From assembly GCA_038503065.1 (NCBI GenBank), contig JBCAMK010000021.1, positions 1,116,001 to 1,180,000 of the forward strand: a DNA stretch of 64,000 nt. The letters are read 5' to 3'. The notes beneath the pieces were generated by a model. The model ran no database searches. It was not told the DNA's origin and saw nothing but the letters and a program-made list of their open reading frames with translations. The first letter of the stretch is position 1, and each line of letters starts with the position of its first letter. The stretch is from Paragyromitra xinjiangensis (lineage: Eukaryota; Ascomycota; Pezizomycetes; Pezizales; Discinaceae). Below are positions 25,914 to 38,914 of the stretch, piece by piece. The translations under genes and the position numbers were made by a program.

Positions 25914-27818
25914 ATGGCTGCATCAATAGTCCACATCCCGTTGTCTCCAATGACCTTGGAGATCAACTCTGTTTCCTCGGAATACGTTACCTGGGTGGTA
26001 TGTTGTCTTGTACAAGTTTTGCTTTTTCTAAAGGTTTCGTTGTTTAATGCTCTGGTTTTATAGTATCGATGGCGGAATGTCGATTTGTCCGCTGATTTTG
26101 AGACGTATGCTGAAGCCCAAACCTAAACCCAACGAGGGATCTCTAGAACTAATCGTTACAGATATTCTCAAAACTTTGGTCATCCGGATGGTTGGGTTTG
26201 GCGTATGCTGTTCCAGCAGAATGTCGATGCGGCCGGCAACCGTGTTTACGGCATCTTTCTCTACGTTGTCATGACTGATAATGAACTTCAAGAGCGAACA
26301 TGGACTCGAGACATCCGATACCTTCAGTTTGTGATTCTCAACTCGGAGGGCAGGCAACTGAAGGATAAGAGCACTGTTGCGGTGTACCGGGAGAACCAAC
26401 TATCCTGGGGATTCCCAGGGCTTCTTGACAACAGCATTCTGCTTCGGGATCCTGTGGTGAACACACGACGCACGATCGACATCGTATGTCGATTACGGTA
26501 CCACCCGGACGGTGAGAAGATGCGACGACCCCTCAGCCCAAGCATGACCGGATCTCTCCTCGGTGGTTCCATGATTAGTGCCAACCATGCTGCTGCTCGT
26601 GCAGCATCCGCACCAGCAAGCTATTGGGATCAAAAAGCTAGTGGGGTTGCAGTAGTAGACCCTGTAGGGAAGAACCTCAGGACCTTAATCAACAGTCGGA
26701 AGTTTTCAGACTTGGAGCTAGTCGTCGGCCCTGACAGGCAAATTGTTCACGGACACAAAGCAATCCTTGCGGCGAGGAGTGAATGGTTTGAGGCTGCTTT
26801 GAGACCGGGCTTTAGGGAATCAAGAGAAGGAAGAATTACTCTACCAGATGAGGAACCTAAGATTTTTGAGGCACTGTTGGAATTCTTGTACACGGGGGAG
26901 TACCCGCTTGCTACAATAGAGACCAGCGGGATCCCGGGTTCTCCTATGATAACGTCGAAGAAGTCTGCTTCTCCGGATGGTCTGCATCTCTCTCCGCGTT
27001 CCCCTCCTAATATTCCTCCACGTGGATTGGACGATTCTGCCTCGACGGTTGGCAGCAGTTTTACTGATGCTCAACCGCCGACAGAAGATTCTTCCTACGA
27101 GTACATGAACACCTACGAGAATGTCGACATGATGGATGAAGACGAAGAATTTGACGAACAGAAATACGCATTGTTTCTCATGGCAGACAAGTTTGGAATT
27201 GCACAGCTCAAGAGCCTTATTCGAGTCCACCTTACCAACGAATTACTCGACCTTTCCAGCAGCAGCCCTCCCGGCACACGACTATTACGATTGATTAGAT
27301 TTGCATTCGAAGAGCTACCTGAAAGCACGACGACTAGCAAGAAGAGAGATAGTGGGATGGGTTCTTCAATTGGTAGCAACGGGTTGATTGATAGAGAAAG
27401 AAGTCCGAGCGGTGGGTACACTCATGGTTATGTCTACGGTGGTGGTTCTGGTAGCGGGTATCCGCTGAACGATCCGACGGGAGTAGCAAGCTCCGTTGTT
27501 GAGAATCGTGAAGGTGCAGCTTCAGCATTCGGTCATGCTGGTGAGGTCGGTGATGTTGGTTTGGCTATGACTACCGAACGACGGAGCACGAGCAGGCTTA
27601 GCCATGCTAGCAGCATAACCGGCAGCAATGGATACCGGGGAGGGAGTGGGTATGGAAGGGATAACGAGACCGCGTTACTACGAGAGAGCATTACAACCTA
27701 TGTGGCGAAGATGTTCCATGCTGTTAGAGTCTTGGATGGTTTCGACGAGATGTTAAGGGAGGGTGGCGAAATGGGAGGTTTCGCGAGGAAAGTCATGGAT
27801 AGTATGTTCAGGCCTTAA
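25914..27818 (+). CDS. MATH-BTB domain protein, probable Cul3 ubiquitin-ligase adaptor
   Basis: The three exons are 25914-25997, 26064-26104 and 26162-27818. The introns are 66 and 57 nt and the protein has 593 residues. The N-terminal ~190 residues form a MATH (TRAF-like) domain. YRWRNVDLSADFETYSQNFG spans the second intron, followed by HPDGWVWRML, GIFLYVV and WGFPGLLDNSILLRDP. A BTB/POZ domain follows at about residues 211-292 (FSDLELVVG, VHGHKAILAARSEWFEAAL, FEALLEFLYTGEYP). A long linker rich in Ser, Gly and Pro then separates it from a short C-terminal helix. MATH-BTB proteins bind substrates through MATH and Cullin-3 through BTB. That role is known for the family and inferred here. An acidic segment (DMMDEDEEFDEQ) precedes the helical part after the linker (FLMADKFGIAQLKSL), which resembles the end of a BTB/BACK region. 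The BTB may therefore be split by an insertion. Confidence 0.88.
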
Positions 27819-30800
27819 ACTTGAGCCTTTATCATTTTTGGGATTTCTTTGTGGGGTTTATTCTTCTTTTGATCATTGGGGTGGTTTATACTCTTTTTAT
27901 TTTTCGCTGCATTCATTTTTCTTCAGGGTTCAGCATTCAGCGGGAAAGGGTTCCTGATGTAGAACATTACTTGGCGGCTTACTCTTGCATTCGACACTAC
28001 GAAAAAGGCACTGCTATGGATTACAGATAGAAAGAGGAGGCAGTTACTTTTTCAAGCGGGGTCTGTTGGGTATTATTACATGTTTCCTATTCTTGCTTTT
28101 TCTTGGGAGGAACGGGTAAAAGCCCTTTGTTTTTTGTTTTTCTTGGTTTTCGCTTGCTTCATCTTTCGTTTGGTTCAATATTTGGCTCGTTTTTTGGGCA
28201 TTCATTTCTTGGAGTCTAGCGTGGTTTTGGGAAAGCATTATTTTCTTCTGCTTTTTTCTCCTTCTTTTTCATCTTCATCTTTTAAATCTGGGCTTTTTTT
28301 TCTCGTGCATACTCTGATATGCTACGATTGTCACGACTACGATTACGATATGATATGATGATATATAATGACTAAAGTATGGTTTTTTGTTTATGATTTT
28401 TGTTTTTTTATGCTGTTTGGGCCTTGAAGAGAGGTATCGTATATGAAAATTTTGTAACTTATATTTTAGCTTAAATCTGTTGTTTCTTGGAGGTGTTCAG
28501 GGCATTATTCCGTTCCGATCATTCCGTCGCGATCCAAACATCGATGTCGAGTTTGTTTTTCCACCGGTTGAGATGTAGCTGTGTTTTCAACGGGACTTCC
28601 TTGCCCCATGAAATAAGTAAATACCTAGCAATGTTTGTAATCGAGTGATTACGATCAAATATCTATCATGCAATCCACTTAGTCGAGTGTGCTGCAGTCC
28701 GTGTCCCAGTAAGTGGCGAGTATGTTGTAACCAACCATTGATCCAAGAGGAAAGTGGTAAGAGTGAACCCTGTTCCCCCCTCCTTCAAGGCTGAAGGTTG
28801 TTTGGATACCTGGGTATCTGCAATCTGAGGTGCGTGGCCAGGGCCTATCCAACAAATAGAGCCTCGAGTGACACTTTGTGATTAGAAGTGTCATGGACAA
28901 GGGTAGTATTGATATCAGCACCCCAAGTCGGCCACACTCATTTACATAAACGCGAATAAGGGTTCTCAAAGTGATAGAAGGTAATTCTACCGTGTAGGAA
29001 ATGTGCATAGGTTTGAGCTATCAATATCACGGAGAAAACGGCTACCCAGAAGTGTCGAGCTCGGAGGTAGAAAAGCTACCTGTCCACCAGCGCACGCGAT
29101 GGAATGAATTGTTAGGTATGATTCTCAATTAGACCACTAAGCCAAGACTTCCAGCTAACTGTAGTTCTTAGTCGTCACATCTAACCCCTTTCGTTGGATG
29201 ATCGATTGCTGTTGAAGTCGACGTCATGACGACTATTCTAAGACCACTTCGTAATCAAATATGCTGGCTTCTAGAATAGGTAAAAGTGAGCGGAGAGGAG
29301 GAAAAAAAAAAAAAGGACCGGAGATTACGCTTGGCTACAATCTTCGCTAAATTATAGTAGAAACGTGGGCATTGAGATCTGGGGGTTTTATTGGTCTTTT
29401 AAGCCCTCAAGGGAGATCATAGTAGCGAGAGCTGGTCACGACGTCTTGCTCGCTAACCTTGTTTCTATAGTAGCTCCGTTAGATGTTGTGGGAAGGCTTT
29501 ACTTCCGGGTCGGACGTAAATATGACCGGTGCTTTACTATTATACTTGGTGGATTCAGGAATAGCGAATGAGGTTGAATTGAAACTACATGGTAAGGTTG
29601 TACTAGTGGCTGGGGACAGAATGCCAGCCCCCTCGGTTTAACTTGATATCTATATGTATTTGTTGACTGGTTGAGCCGCAAAATTTACTTGATCTGTTGA
29701 AATACTGTTGTCTTGGCCTAGTCTAACTCGTTACTTGTGAGCTTGTATGATGGATATCTACCTTGAATTTGACTGCTATATCTGCCTTGATAGTACTATT
29801 GATTCTAGAATTCTTTGTTGGCCGTTTATGATTTGTTAAGAGTGATCCGCGGGCACCTCATCACTCACCCACATGGATTTTTCTGCGAGTAGTCGCGCGC
29901 CAAGGGACTAGTTTGCGCCGCTCATATGCGGGGTGGCCAAGAGATATGCTTGGTTGCGTTTCTGGCGATCGTATGTCAAGTAGAGCTGATGTGATGAGAG
30001 TATGTATGCTAGAGTTGCAGTAGGTTCCACGTGGGGAATTTCTTTTCTTACTGCATTGATATTGTTGGAGTCTTGTGCTTGGAGGCTTTACGCCGTGCGT
30101 CGCATTACCCTGCTGGCAAGGTCTATCTATGGAGGTGAGAAATATGATAAACAAGGTATTTTTGGAGGGTAGTCCGCTAATTCAAGCGGAGTGTGAAGGG
30201 TTGATGTGGGAAATAGGTTTTTCTAATATGAAATACTTGTTTTCGGTTTTGGCTACATGTAATATCGAAGATGCAATATACTACGGGTCTAGCTACATGT
30301 GTGTGGGTGTATTTTCTGATGAAGATCATGTATCTTTTGAGTGATATTTCTTGGAACTTGGTGTATCTACGTAAATGCTATTAAAAGATATTGGTTGTGC
30401 ATATTTTAGCACTCAAGTCCTTCCAAGGTTTGGCGTAGCATGTAGTTTGGAACCTCACCCGACTATAGTTTTTGCGTGATATAGATATTCTCTTAAAAAA
30501 AGAAACTGGTGACTTTTGGTAGCGACCTGACTTCTATTATGGGATAGCCCTAAGCCTATTCGCTATTCTTGGCTTCTGTGTGCCATCGGGATCACATCAC
30601 ATCACTCAGTCTGCAGTCTGCACTAAAGTTACACTAGAGATTAACATGCAGAGTCTATGCGCATCATTTCGATGAGCAAGATCTCATTGGGGTTCTCGCA
30701 TCGTGCATACAGGCGATCCTGTTTGAGGGTTGCTGTCGGGGGGCTTAGAACGGTATTGCCGAACTTGAGGTCAGTGACCCAAAAAATTGGGGTTTGTGAT

Positions 30801-32145
30801 GAGATGAGGGAGGTCTTGTGATACGCTATGTCCGATTCAGTAGAATATGCATGTGAATCGGTGTTAATTCTGGGGATACATGTATTGTCACAGCACTAAT
30901 TTGTCGCTGAGTCACATTCGATCACTCGGGTACTTTGTGGTTTTCGGTGGGGTTTTGTTTATTTATTCCATTACGATGTTAGGATGGCCATGGATTTTCT
31001 GGCTTATATAATGGACTACACTCCGATCTAAGTTGCGATGTGAGCTACACGTCTTTCGGTGCCAAGGGAATAGACTTTTGTTCTCTTAGGTTTCTAGTTT
31101 GCTGCGGAAGGTATTATAGTTGATTCCCATTTTTACCAATTTAATATCTCATCAGTAAGTATTGTGGAATAAAAGCTACCTGCTGTTAGAGTAATACTTC
31201 TTGGTTGTCTCGTGCTTAGCTGGTATACTCTTGTTAGCCCACGCGCCACATCTTACCTCTGGTTATATTAAGTTCGTAGGTGGGGAGGTGGAATTATATC
31301 TGGGCTGTTAGCATGAGCGAGACCCAATGCTATAGAGTAGGTTTTTTTCAACCCTCTTAGTTCTCGGGAGTAGATATATCCCGAGGCCCCGAATGCGTTT
31401 CTTTAGCTGGGGCTGGGGTTTTCAAGCCCGGGCTACTCGTACATGGTATTTTACAGAGGAACGTTTCTGCATCTATTATCTCGAGCTCTCGGATATATGA
31501 TGAACTGCCCATGATCAACACCGACTCCTACAGCAGATCGATCGCAACAAAAATGGTGATTAGGGGATATTGCATTCTTCCTTGAATATGTACGGTTTCG
31601 TTGGTGGTGCTATTAAATTCCGAGGGTATGTGAACATGCGCTCCTTCGAGGTTCACGTCGGATAGCATTAACGTACACGCCGAGAATGTAGGGGAAGTTT
31701 TCATCGAGATCGATGAGTTTGTGTGCTGTCATTAGGATATAGAAGTAAGAAGGTGAATCCTTTGATGTTTTGCAGAAGAGGGGCTTGTGTTGGGTTGAAG
31801 GGATGTTGTGGGAATGAATTCGAAGAGCTTGGTGGTAGGAAGGGTGTGGTATTGAGGATTCTCAAAAGGAGGATAAAGCGCGGACTATCTTCGGGTGTAT
31901 TGGGTCTGGCTGCAATGAGAGATACGAACACACAGACCATATATAGAGTGCCAAACCCAACTTCATTTAATATCTAATGCTGAGTATTTGGAATGCGCTT
32001 ATACTGCTGATAGTTAGCAAGCTACAAGCGTATGACAGCTGTAATATTAATATCTTGAGTAATTCCCTGCCCGTCGCTTATGAATTAACGTTCTTCATCA
32101 CAATTCTGTTTTGGTAGCTGTATATATTAGCTGCTAGGAAAATGA

Positions 32146-32147
32146 AT

Positions 32148-32190
<43 letters not shown>
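32146..32190. repeat. (ACT)n microsatellite
   Basis: About 14 tandem ACT units lie between two copies of the same target-like sequence (TAGCTGCTAGGAA at 32128-32140 and again at 32190-32202). The position suggests it is the tail left by an earlier, truncated retroposon insertion next to the intact SINE. Confidence 0.85.
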
Positions 32191-32191
<1 letters not shown>

Positions 32192-32202
32192 GCTGCTAGG
32201 AA

Positions 32203-32417
32203 GGGTATGGCTGTCTGGCTATCCTCTCGTTGCAAAGCGGAAGGTTATGGGTTCGAATCCCATGTCTCCCGCCCCCGGTATACCCAACCTACCAGGTCGG
32301 GCTAGGTTTTTGGAGGTTTTTCCCTAGTTCCAATGCCCCAATGGGGACCTGATGCCTATAGTGCGCCGCCATAGCCCTAGGGCTCGTTGCGAGTATGATG
32401 CATTATTATTATTATTA
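32203..32417 (+). mobile_element. tRNA-derived SINE, about 215 bp, with target-site duplication
   Basis: The head resembles a tRNA. A box-A-like TGGCTGTCTGG lies near 32208, and a perfect box B (GGTTCGAATCC) sits within a five-pair T-arm at about 32248-32265. The acceptor ends do not pair (GGGTATG against GTCTCCC), so it is not a working tRNA gene. A ~130-bp unrelated body follows, then an (ATT)n tail at 32402-32416. Flanking copies CTAGCTGCTAGGAA (32189-32202) and CTAGCTGCCAGGAA (32418-32431) differ at one base and are the probable target-site duplication. This head-body-simple-tail order is that of a Pol III-transcribed SINE moved by a partner LINE. Confidence 0.8.
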
Positions 32418-34490
32418 CTAGCTGCCAGGAATGTAACCACAGGCTTACTGCCGAGTGATTATCTATGACTTCCTCGTATAGTGATACACATCTAAAGTGA
32501 TACTCTGTGCTCGGGTTGGGTAAATCCAATCACCTGGGTTATGGAATTCTTTAAACAATTGTGCTTTCGCTTTACCAGGAAGCCACACAGCCAAGTGAAT
32601 TTATGGTACCATGGCCAGCTCCAGGAGTTCCACATGCACTTACCGGCCATGAACCGGCCGGCCGGAATATATGGGGGGATCTATCTAACAAGACTGTTTT
32701 AAGATTTAGTAATACGGTTGCCTCACATGGTATCCTAACAATTGATACCAAAACCTGCCTAGTGCGTATCTTAGGTCGACCAAGAGAATGACCAAAGAGT
32801 CGAGTCGAATCGCGTATCGGAATAGACGGGCAGAAATACCGAAGATTTCTCACAAACTGGGCCGTGCTTTGCAGCATATGCGCGTAAGAAAAATCGGATC
32901 TTGAAGGTCGGAGACTTGGGCGGTGGCTTGTATGTAGTGTGCCTGCCAAGCCGGGCCAGTCCGTAAGCCACCAGCTCGGGCCGAGATAATTTTCCGGTTT
33001 TTGAACGGGGCTAGTGAGGGGTGCATTTTCGAGAGGTTTTGTGTTTTTACTATTGTTCATTGCCCCTCACGAGGTTCTGAGTTGTGACCTGCATCGGGGA
33101 TTCGGGTAAATACTAATGCGATTATCTCGAGTGAATAATTTCTAGGGGAGTCTCGGGATGGAAATTCCTCGGCGTCTGTAGGTACGTATCTGACAGTATC
33201 TGACAAATCTACTATTTTTCCGGGACGGAAAAAATCAAATCACAATAAGCGTTAGATTCTAGGCACTACCGTTATTTCCCCGCAGGCATCGTGGTTCTCG
33301 TGCGGGGCATCCTGCATATCTAGAGGCTAGGGACTGAAAACTGGAGTCCCATCAACCAGATGGAGCCCCAGATTTATCCTTGCAGGTTAATTAACTTAGC
33401 GAGTAATACCAAGTCGGCAAACGGTCATGCAGTGTTATTCAGAAATTGAGAGTGTGGAAAGCACATGTAGCTAGTGCCATCGGCTGACACGTGCACTGGA
33501 ATTTATGAAAGGACTCACCCGGGCTTTAGGAAAAATGGATAACGCGGCTTCTAATGGGGTTTTCACACCGATGGTTAGCATTAGTGGGAAGTAGAAAGGT
33601 GGCATAGATAACTGATAACCGAGTGCACTACTGTGAGTTGTGGGGTATTAGGGCCTAGTCGAACCCGCAAATTTGACTTACGAATTAGGCATGAGAGAAT
33701 AATTGGCCCCCAATTGGTCCTGGGGTTTCGTGTGATAATAGTAAATATTCTGACCACTTGATTTTGACGTAGAAATACGGGTAAACTTTATTGTGGAAAC
33801 TTGAGCTCGGCTCTGATGTTTCCGCTATGCTTGGTGGCGGATGGACGTCTACTGATCCCTTCTCAAGTAGTAAAGTACGAAATAGGTAAGCATAGTAGTT
33901 AGTTTACTAAGAAGTCGTGACAGCACCACGTATCCTTGCTGGCCGGGAACATTACTTCCCCGGGAAAAAAGAGTCCAACAAACGAGGAGATAACTCACTA
34001 AAAGGGTCACCGGCATGCAGGCGGAGCAGTGACCGTTGCCCTTCTGGGCCTTCGCTATGAATATCTCCACCTTCTCAGGAATGTTCTCCGATCCGCGGTG
34101 GACTGCAACGGTTGTGGAACCAACAGTTACCAAGCTATCCTTTCTAACGAGCACGTTGTGTCTAGGATGCTTCCCCAGGAATAGATAAAAAAACTCAGAC
34201 ACACGAATTGTGGGGACTCCGCCTTCCAAATCCCCAACGGGGAGTGTAGGGATTATTACCGATTAGTGAGTGGTTCACGATATCATCTCAACCCGTGCTT
34301 TTACCCCATGCACGCAGGAAGAGAAAAGAAAAAAAGCAAATCACTGAGTTCGTCCGGCCCTAGAGGAGCAGGAGAGGTATCGTGATGACGTAGAGTAGAA
34401 TTAAATCGCTATCCTTTTGTTGACTGTGTTTGTGATCGTTGTGATCACACAGAACATTCAGTAGAGGGGTTTATTCAAGTGGCTGGGTGG

Positions 34491-34496
34491 TATAAA
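34491..34496 (+). promoter_or_regulatory. TATA box of the GH3 gene
   Basis: TATAAA lies 129 bases upstream of the ATG at 34625, in a plausible position for the core promoter. A GTGGGG at 34210-34215 matches the degenerate CreA carbon-repression site. One such match is expected often by chance. Confidence 0.45.
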
Positions 34497-34624
34497 GCTC
34501 TGCGGGTCTCGCCTCCTGAATTCCATTTCTCTCGCCTCCTCACCGCAAAGCTTGGGCTTAAGCTTTCATTCAAGTCCATCACGACCTTGAGACAATTTTG
34601 GATTGAGTATCTCACTCGGCGATT

Positions 34625-37396
34625 ATGTCAGGCTTCAAGTTGACAACAGCGTATCTGCTCCTTTTGTCACCAATTGGTGCTTTTGGGCAGTTAAACTATA
34701 CTGGGAATGCTCCTATTGCTCCTCTGAGTCCGCCTTATTTCCCATCTCCGGTAACCACAGGTGCTGGAGAATGGGCGGCGGCTTATGTGAAAGCGAAGGC
34801 ATTCGTCGACCAATTGACGTTGTTGGAAAAAGGTATAATTTGGGATTTTATTGATTTCGTCTTTGTCATCAATATTCGCTCGTTCTTCAGAGGCTGATGA
34901 AGACATATAGTCAACCTCACGACCGGTACTGGTTGGGCCCAAGATCATTGTGTTGGCAATGTCGGCGCCATCCCTCGCCTTAATTTCCCCTCTTTGTGTC
35001 TTCAGGACTCTCCTCTCGGCGTTCGTTTTGGAGACTATGCCTCCGCCTTCCCAGCAGGTTTAAATACCGCTATGACTTGGGATCGTGGTCTTCTTTATGG
35101 TCGTGGATATGCAATGGCTGAGGAATTCAGGGAGAAGGGTGTCAACATTGCTCTTGGGCCCGTTGCTGGTCCACTCGGCAGACACCCTGAGGGTGGTAGA
35201 AACTGGGAAGGTTTCTCGGTTGATCCTTGGTTGACTGGTGTTTCTATGTAGGAGACTATCAAGGGGATGCAAGATGCAGGAGTTGTCGCCACTGCTAAGC
35301 ACTTTATTGGTATGTTTCTATGTATTTTATAGGCTACTCGTTTCTCGAACTGACATGAAAACAGGAAACGAGCAGGAACACTTCCGTCAATCTAGCGAAG
35401 CAAACGGCTATGGGACTCATGCTCCTATCACTCAGGCTATCTCTAGTAACATTGATGACCGGACCATGCACGAGGTTTACCTTTGGCCTTTCGCAGATGC
35501 CGTCCGTGCTGGTGTCGGTGCGATCATGTGTTCTTACCAGCAAATCAACAATTCTTATGGCTGCCAAAACTCGCACCTCCTTAATGGGCTGCTGAAAGAT
35601 GAGCTGAAATTTGAGGGCTTCGTTATGTCGGATTGGGGTGCACACCATTCCGGTGTTGATGCTGGTCTTGCGGGATTAGATATGTCAATGCCTGGTGATC
35701 TGGCTTTTGGATCTGGAACTTCGTGGTGGGGTGGAAACCTTACAACTGCAGTTCTCAATGGCAGTTATCCTGAGTGGAGGTTGGATGATCAAGTGACTAG
35801 AATTATGGCCGCGTATTTCAAGGTTGGACAGAATCCGGAGACGTTTCCTAAGACCAACTTTGATTCATGGACTCTCGAAACCTATGGATACACACACAAT
35901 GAGGTTCAAATTGGGTGGGAGAAGGTGAATGAGCACGTCAACGTTATGAAGGACCATAAGATTGTCATCCGCCAGATTGGAGCCGAGTCTACTGTCCTGC
36001 TAAAGAATGTTGATGGTGTCCTGCCGCTTGGTGGTGAGAAGCAGATTGGTATTTTTGGATCTGATGCTGGTGAGGGCTTATATGGTCCTAATGGATGCAG
36101 TGATAGGGGTTGTGCTAATGTGAGTATAAATATTCCTTACAATACCACAAAAATTTAAGATTTTCTAACATTTTATAGGGTACTCTTGCTATGGGCTGGG
36201 GTTCAGGAACTGCCAATTTCCCCTACCTCATCACACCCCTCGAGGCTATCAAAGCGCGTGCTCTTCAAGATGGCACTGTCGTTCAATCCGTCCTCGATGA
36301 CTATGCTTATGCTCAAATCAACTCTACCGCTCGTCTTGCCTCCGTTTGCCTTACCTTTGTCAATGCTGACTCTGGCGAGGCCTACATCTCTGTCGATGGC
36401 AACGAGGGCGACCGCAACAACCTCACCGTCTGGCATAATGGAGAAACTCTCATTGCTAATGTTGCAGCTAACTGCAACAACACCATTGTCGTTATCCATG
36501 CACCCGGCCCTGTCCTACTGGAGTCCTTTGTTGACCACCCTAACGTCACAGCTATTATATTCGCTGGTCTTCCCGGTCAAGAATCTGGAAACGCCCTCGT
36601 CGATGTCCTCTATGGCTCTGTCAACCCGTCCGGCAAGCTTCCGTTCACCATTGGCAAGACCCGTGAAGACTATGGCACAAACGTCATGTATCAGCCTAAC
36701 GGTCCTATCCCGCAAGAGAACTTCACAGAAGGTCTCTTCATCGACTATAGGCACTTTGACAAAGCTGGCATCGAGCCTCGTTATGAGTTTGGTTTCGGAT
36801 TGTCCTACACTACATACAAATACTCCAACCTCGTCATTAAGAAGGTTGGGTCTGGCGAGTATAAACCTATGACTGGTATGACCGATGGAATTAAGGCCAA
36901 CAAGTCTGCTGGGGACCTAAGCCAGTATGTGTATCCCAAAGGATGGAACAAGAGCCCGTTGTTCATCTACCCGTACCTCAACTCCACCTCCGATGTCGTC
37001 ACCGGTAGTACCTACGATGCCCCAGCGGGTGCGTACGATACATCTCCACAGCGGATCCCGGCAGCCGGGGGCGCTCCTGGTGGTAACCCGAGTTTGTACG
37101 ATGTCCTATACGAGGTCTCTGTCACCGTTACCAATACCGGTTCCAGAGGTGGTGAGGAGGTTGTCCAGCTTTACCTCTCTAGTGGGCTTGAAGACGACCC
37201 AGTCAATGTCTTGAGAGGATTCGAGAAGTTGTCGGTGGATCCAGGACATAGTACTACTGTGACTATGCCCCTGATGAGAAGGGATTTGACGAGGTGGGAT
37301 ACGATTAAGGGGGATTGGGTTGTGTTGGATTGTGAAAGAACTATTAAGGTTGGACCTTCGAGTCGTAATTTGCCATTGCAGGCAAAATTGCAGTAA
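34625..37396 (+). CDS. GH3 beta-glucosidase, interrupted by an in-frame stop (putative pseudogene)
   Basis: This family of secreted enzymes removes terminal beta-D-glucose from cellobiose and related sugars. The four exons are 34625-34832, 34911-35309, 35365-36119 and 36179-37396, with introns of 55-78 nt. The frame covers 859 codons, normal for the family. It starts with a signal peptide (LTTAYLLLLSPIGAFG). The GH3 barrel shows NLTTGTGW, CLQDSPLGVRF, GPVAGPLGR, ATAKHFIGNEQEHFR and SDWGAHHSG, whose Asp at residue 292 is the expected nucleophile. The C-terminal domain shows AGLPGQESGNALVDVLYG and PRYEFGFGLSYTTY, followed by a fibronectin-III-like end. A TAG at 35249-35251 (codon 183) interrupts a conserved segment (WLTGVSM-stop-ETIKGMQ) well before the active site. 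Everything else is intact. It is either a recent nonsense mutation, readthrough, or a base-call error. Confidence 0.9.
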
Positions 37397-38914
37397 GGAC
37401 GGACGTGTTGGCGAGGGGAGGAGATCGCTGGTGTGGTTGTGTATAATTATTTAAAGTATGAGTTTACGGCTTTGTATATTATTACGAACAAGAAATGATC
37501 GTGTCTGGGTGGAATGAAACATTCTTTCAGTCAACATTATAGCGTTGTTGCGGTTTCTGGGTTGATACGCGATAACAAACTTGCTTTTGATAAGCTGACT
37601 TTCAACTTTTTCTTGTTTCTCTTAGCTGTGACTGTAAGCAGCTAACCAAAGTAGCATTCTTGCACGGTCAAAATTGAAGGGATCTAGTAGTTAAACGGGT
37701 TTCTCGGGAGGGATGCTGAAAGTAGAGACTGAGACTTGATTGATACTGGAGTTGTGCTCCATACAGGTCCGAATTTATAGACAGCCCGCACACCAGTACA
37801 TGAAAGTTCTTCAGCCTGCGGGAATTTCGATGTCCTCTCTACTAGAGCCCACTATCGATACCTGGCTGAGGGGCCCGTTTCCAACAAGACTTGACTGGTT
37901 AGCGAGTGATAGTCTATGATCAACAAATTATCCCGTCCGTGGGGTCGTTGCTTTATACTAAACCGAACGGACTTTATTTTTTAATAGTACTATAATACAT
38001 GTATCTCGATAGCATTGAACGCAACCAGGCTGGGTAGGATCAAAATACTTAAAAATACCTGTACCTGAGGAGTGATTTTATCGTTTGGGAAGTGTCCTTA
38101 ATTCCTCGAGGCAACCTTGAAGATTTTGTTACGGCTGGTTTTAAACTGCCTAGGCCTAGGTTCAATACCACTGAGCTCCAAAATCTTGGCTTCAGCTCAT
38201 GTTTCTATATAAACCTATTTTGAGCTTCAGCAGCTCTTCAACAAAAACTCCTTCACATATGCGAGTGGTGCGCTATAGCTCTTCCTAGATTACATTCAGT
38301 AGATGATAACGTAGAATGAAGTCATATTCATCTATTCTGGGGAGCTTAATCCCGGAATTCCATAGTATTGGGATTTCTCTACCAGGGTCATTCTTCCTAT
38401 TGGATATGGAGACCCTTGGGTGGCTTGTTATCCCAAAAATTAATCGCATCTCGCAATTAGCATTAGTAGTAGGGTAATGCCACTTGAATTAGCTGGAGAC
38501 GAAAAAAAGCTGGCAGAGTCTCTCCTCTGTCCCTTTATTTTCTCTCATCACCACCACTGCTCCCCACAACCACTGCCTCCACTGCCTCCGCTAACTTTTC
38601 ATCATCTCCATCACAGATACCTCTCGCGGATTATCTCATTTGCTATAGTTTGGGTACTTCGTATCGATTTTCTATCATTCTGGTCAGTATCTATCCATCT
38701 CACACTCTATATTTATTTTTTGAGGAATTTCCGCTACGAACGCACTTACTAATGATTTTTTTGCTATTTAATTCATCAGATACTTTATCACCCACATCAA
38801 TTAGGTAAGAAAACTGTCTCTAGCTAGCCGCTATTATTCTTCTGGTGACTCTCCACTAAAATACCGCTACGATAGCACCTATCCTCGATCAACTGGAGCT
38901 CAATTCCTGAATCG
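37397..38914. other. Intergenic, 1.5 kb
   Basis: No gene seen. The left part holds the GH3 3' UTR. The right part (38480-38910) is pyrimidine-rich, with CCACTGCCTCC-type tracts, and is likely the promoter and leader of the BTB-like gene at 38915. Confidence 0.5.

Larger units (their letters stand above)
27819..34624. other. Gene-free intergenic stretch, 6.8 kb, with a SINE
   Basis: This is the largest gap in the window. It begins with T-rich sequence, probably the 3' UTR of the MATH-BTB gene. Frames at 32572-33060 minus (162 codons) and 33849-34229 minus (126 codons) are the longest, but neither has a recognisable domain. The recognisable content is a simple ACT repeat and a tRNA-headed SINE at 32.1-32.4 kb. 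A TATAAA at 34491-34496 lies 129 bases before the beta-glucosidase start. Confidence 0.5.

Noticed and set aside
32203..32275. Candidate tRNA gene with a perfect box B and T-arm
   Set aside because: The acceptor stem and anticodon stem do not pair. The downstream body, ATT tail and target duplication identify it as a SINE head instead.
32572..33060. 162-codon minus-strand ATG frame
   Set aside because: No domain or family resemblance, mixed composition, and no plausible flanking exons. The length alone is not convincing in a 6.8-kb gap.
33849..34229. 126-codon minus-strand frame with coding-like patches (VRKDSLVTVGSTTVAVHRG)
   Set aside because: It has no ATG at its start and no recognisable family, and I could not build splice-supported exons around it. 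It may be a gene relic.
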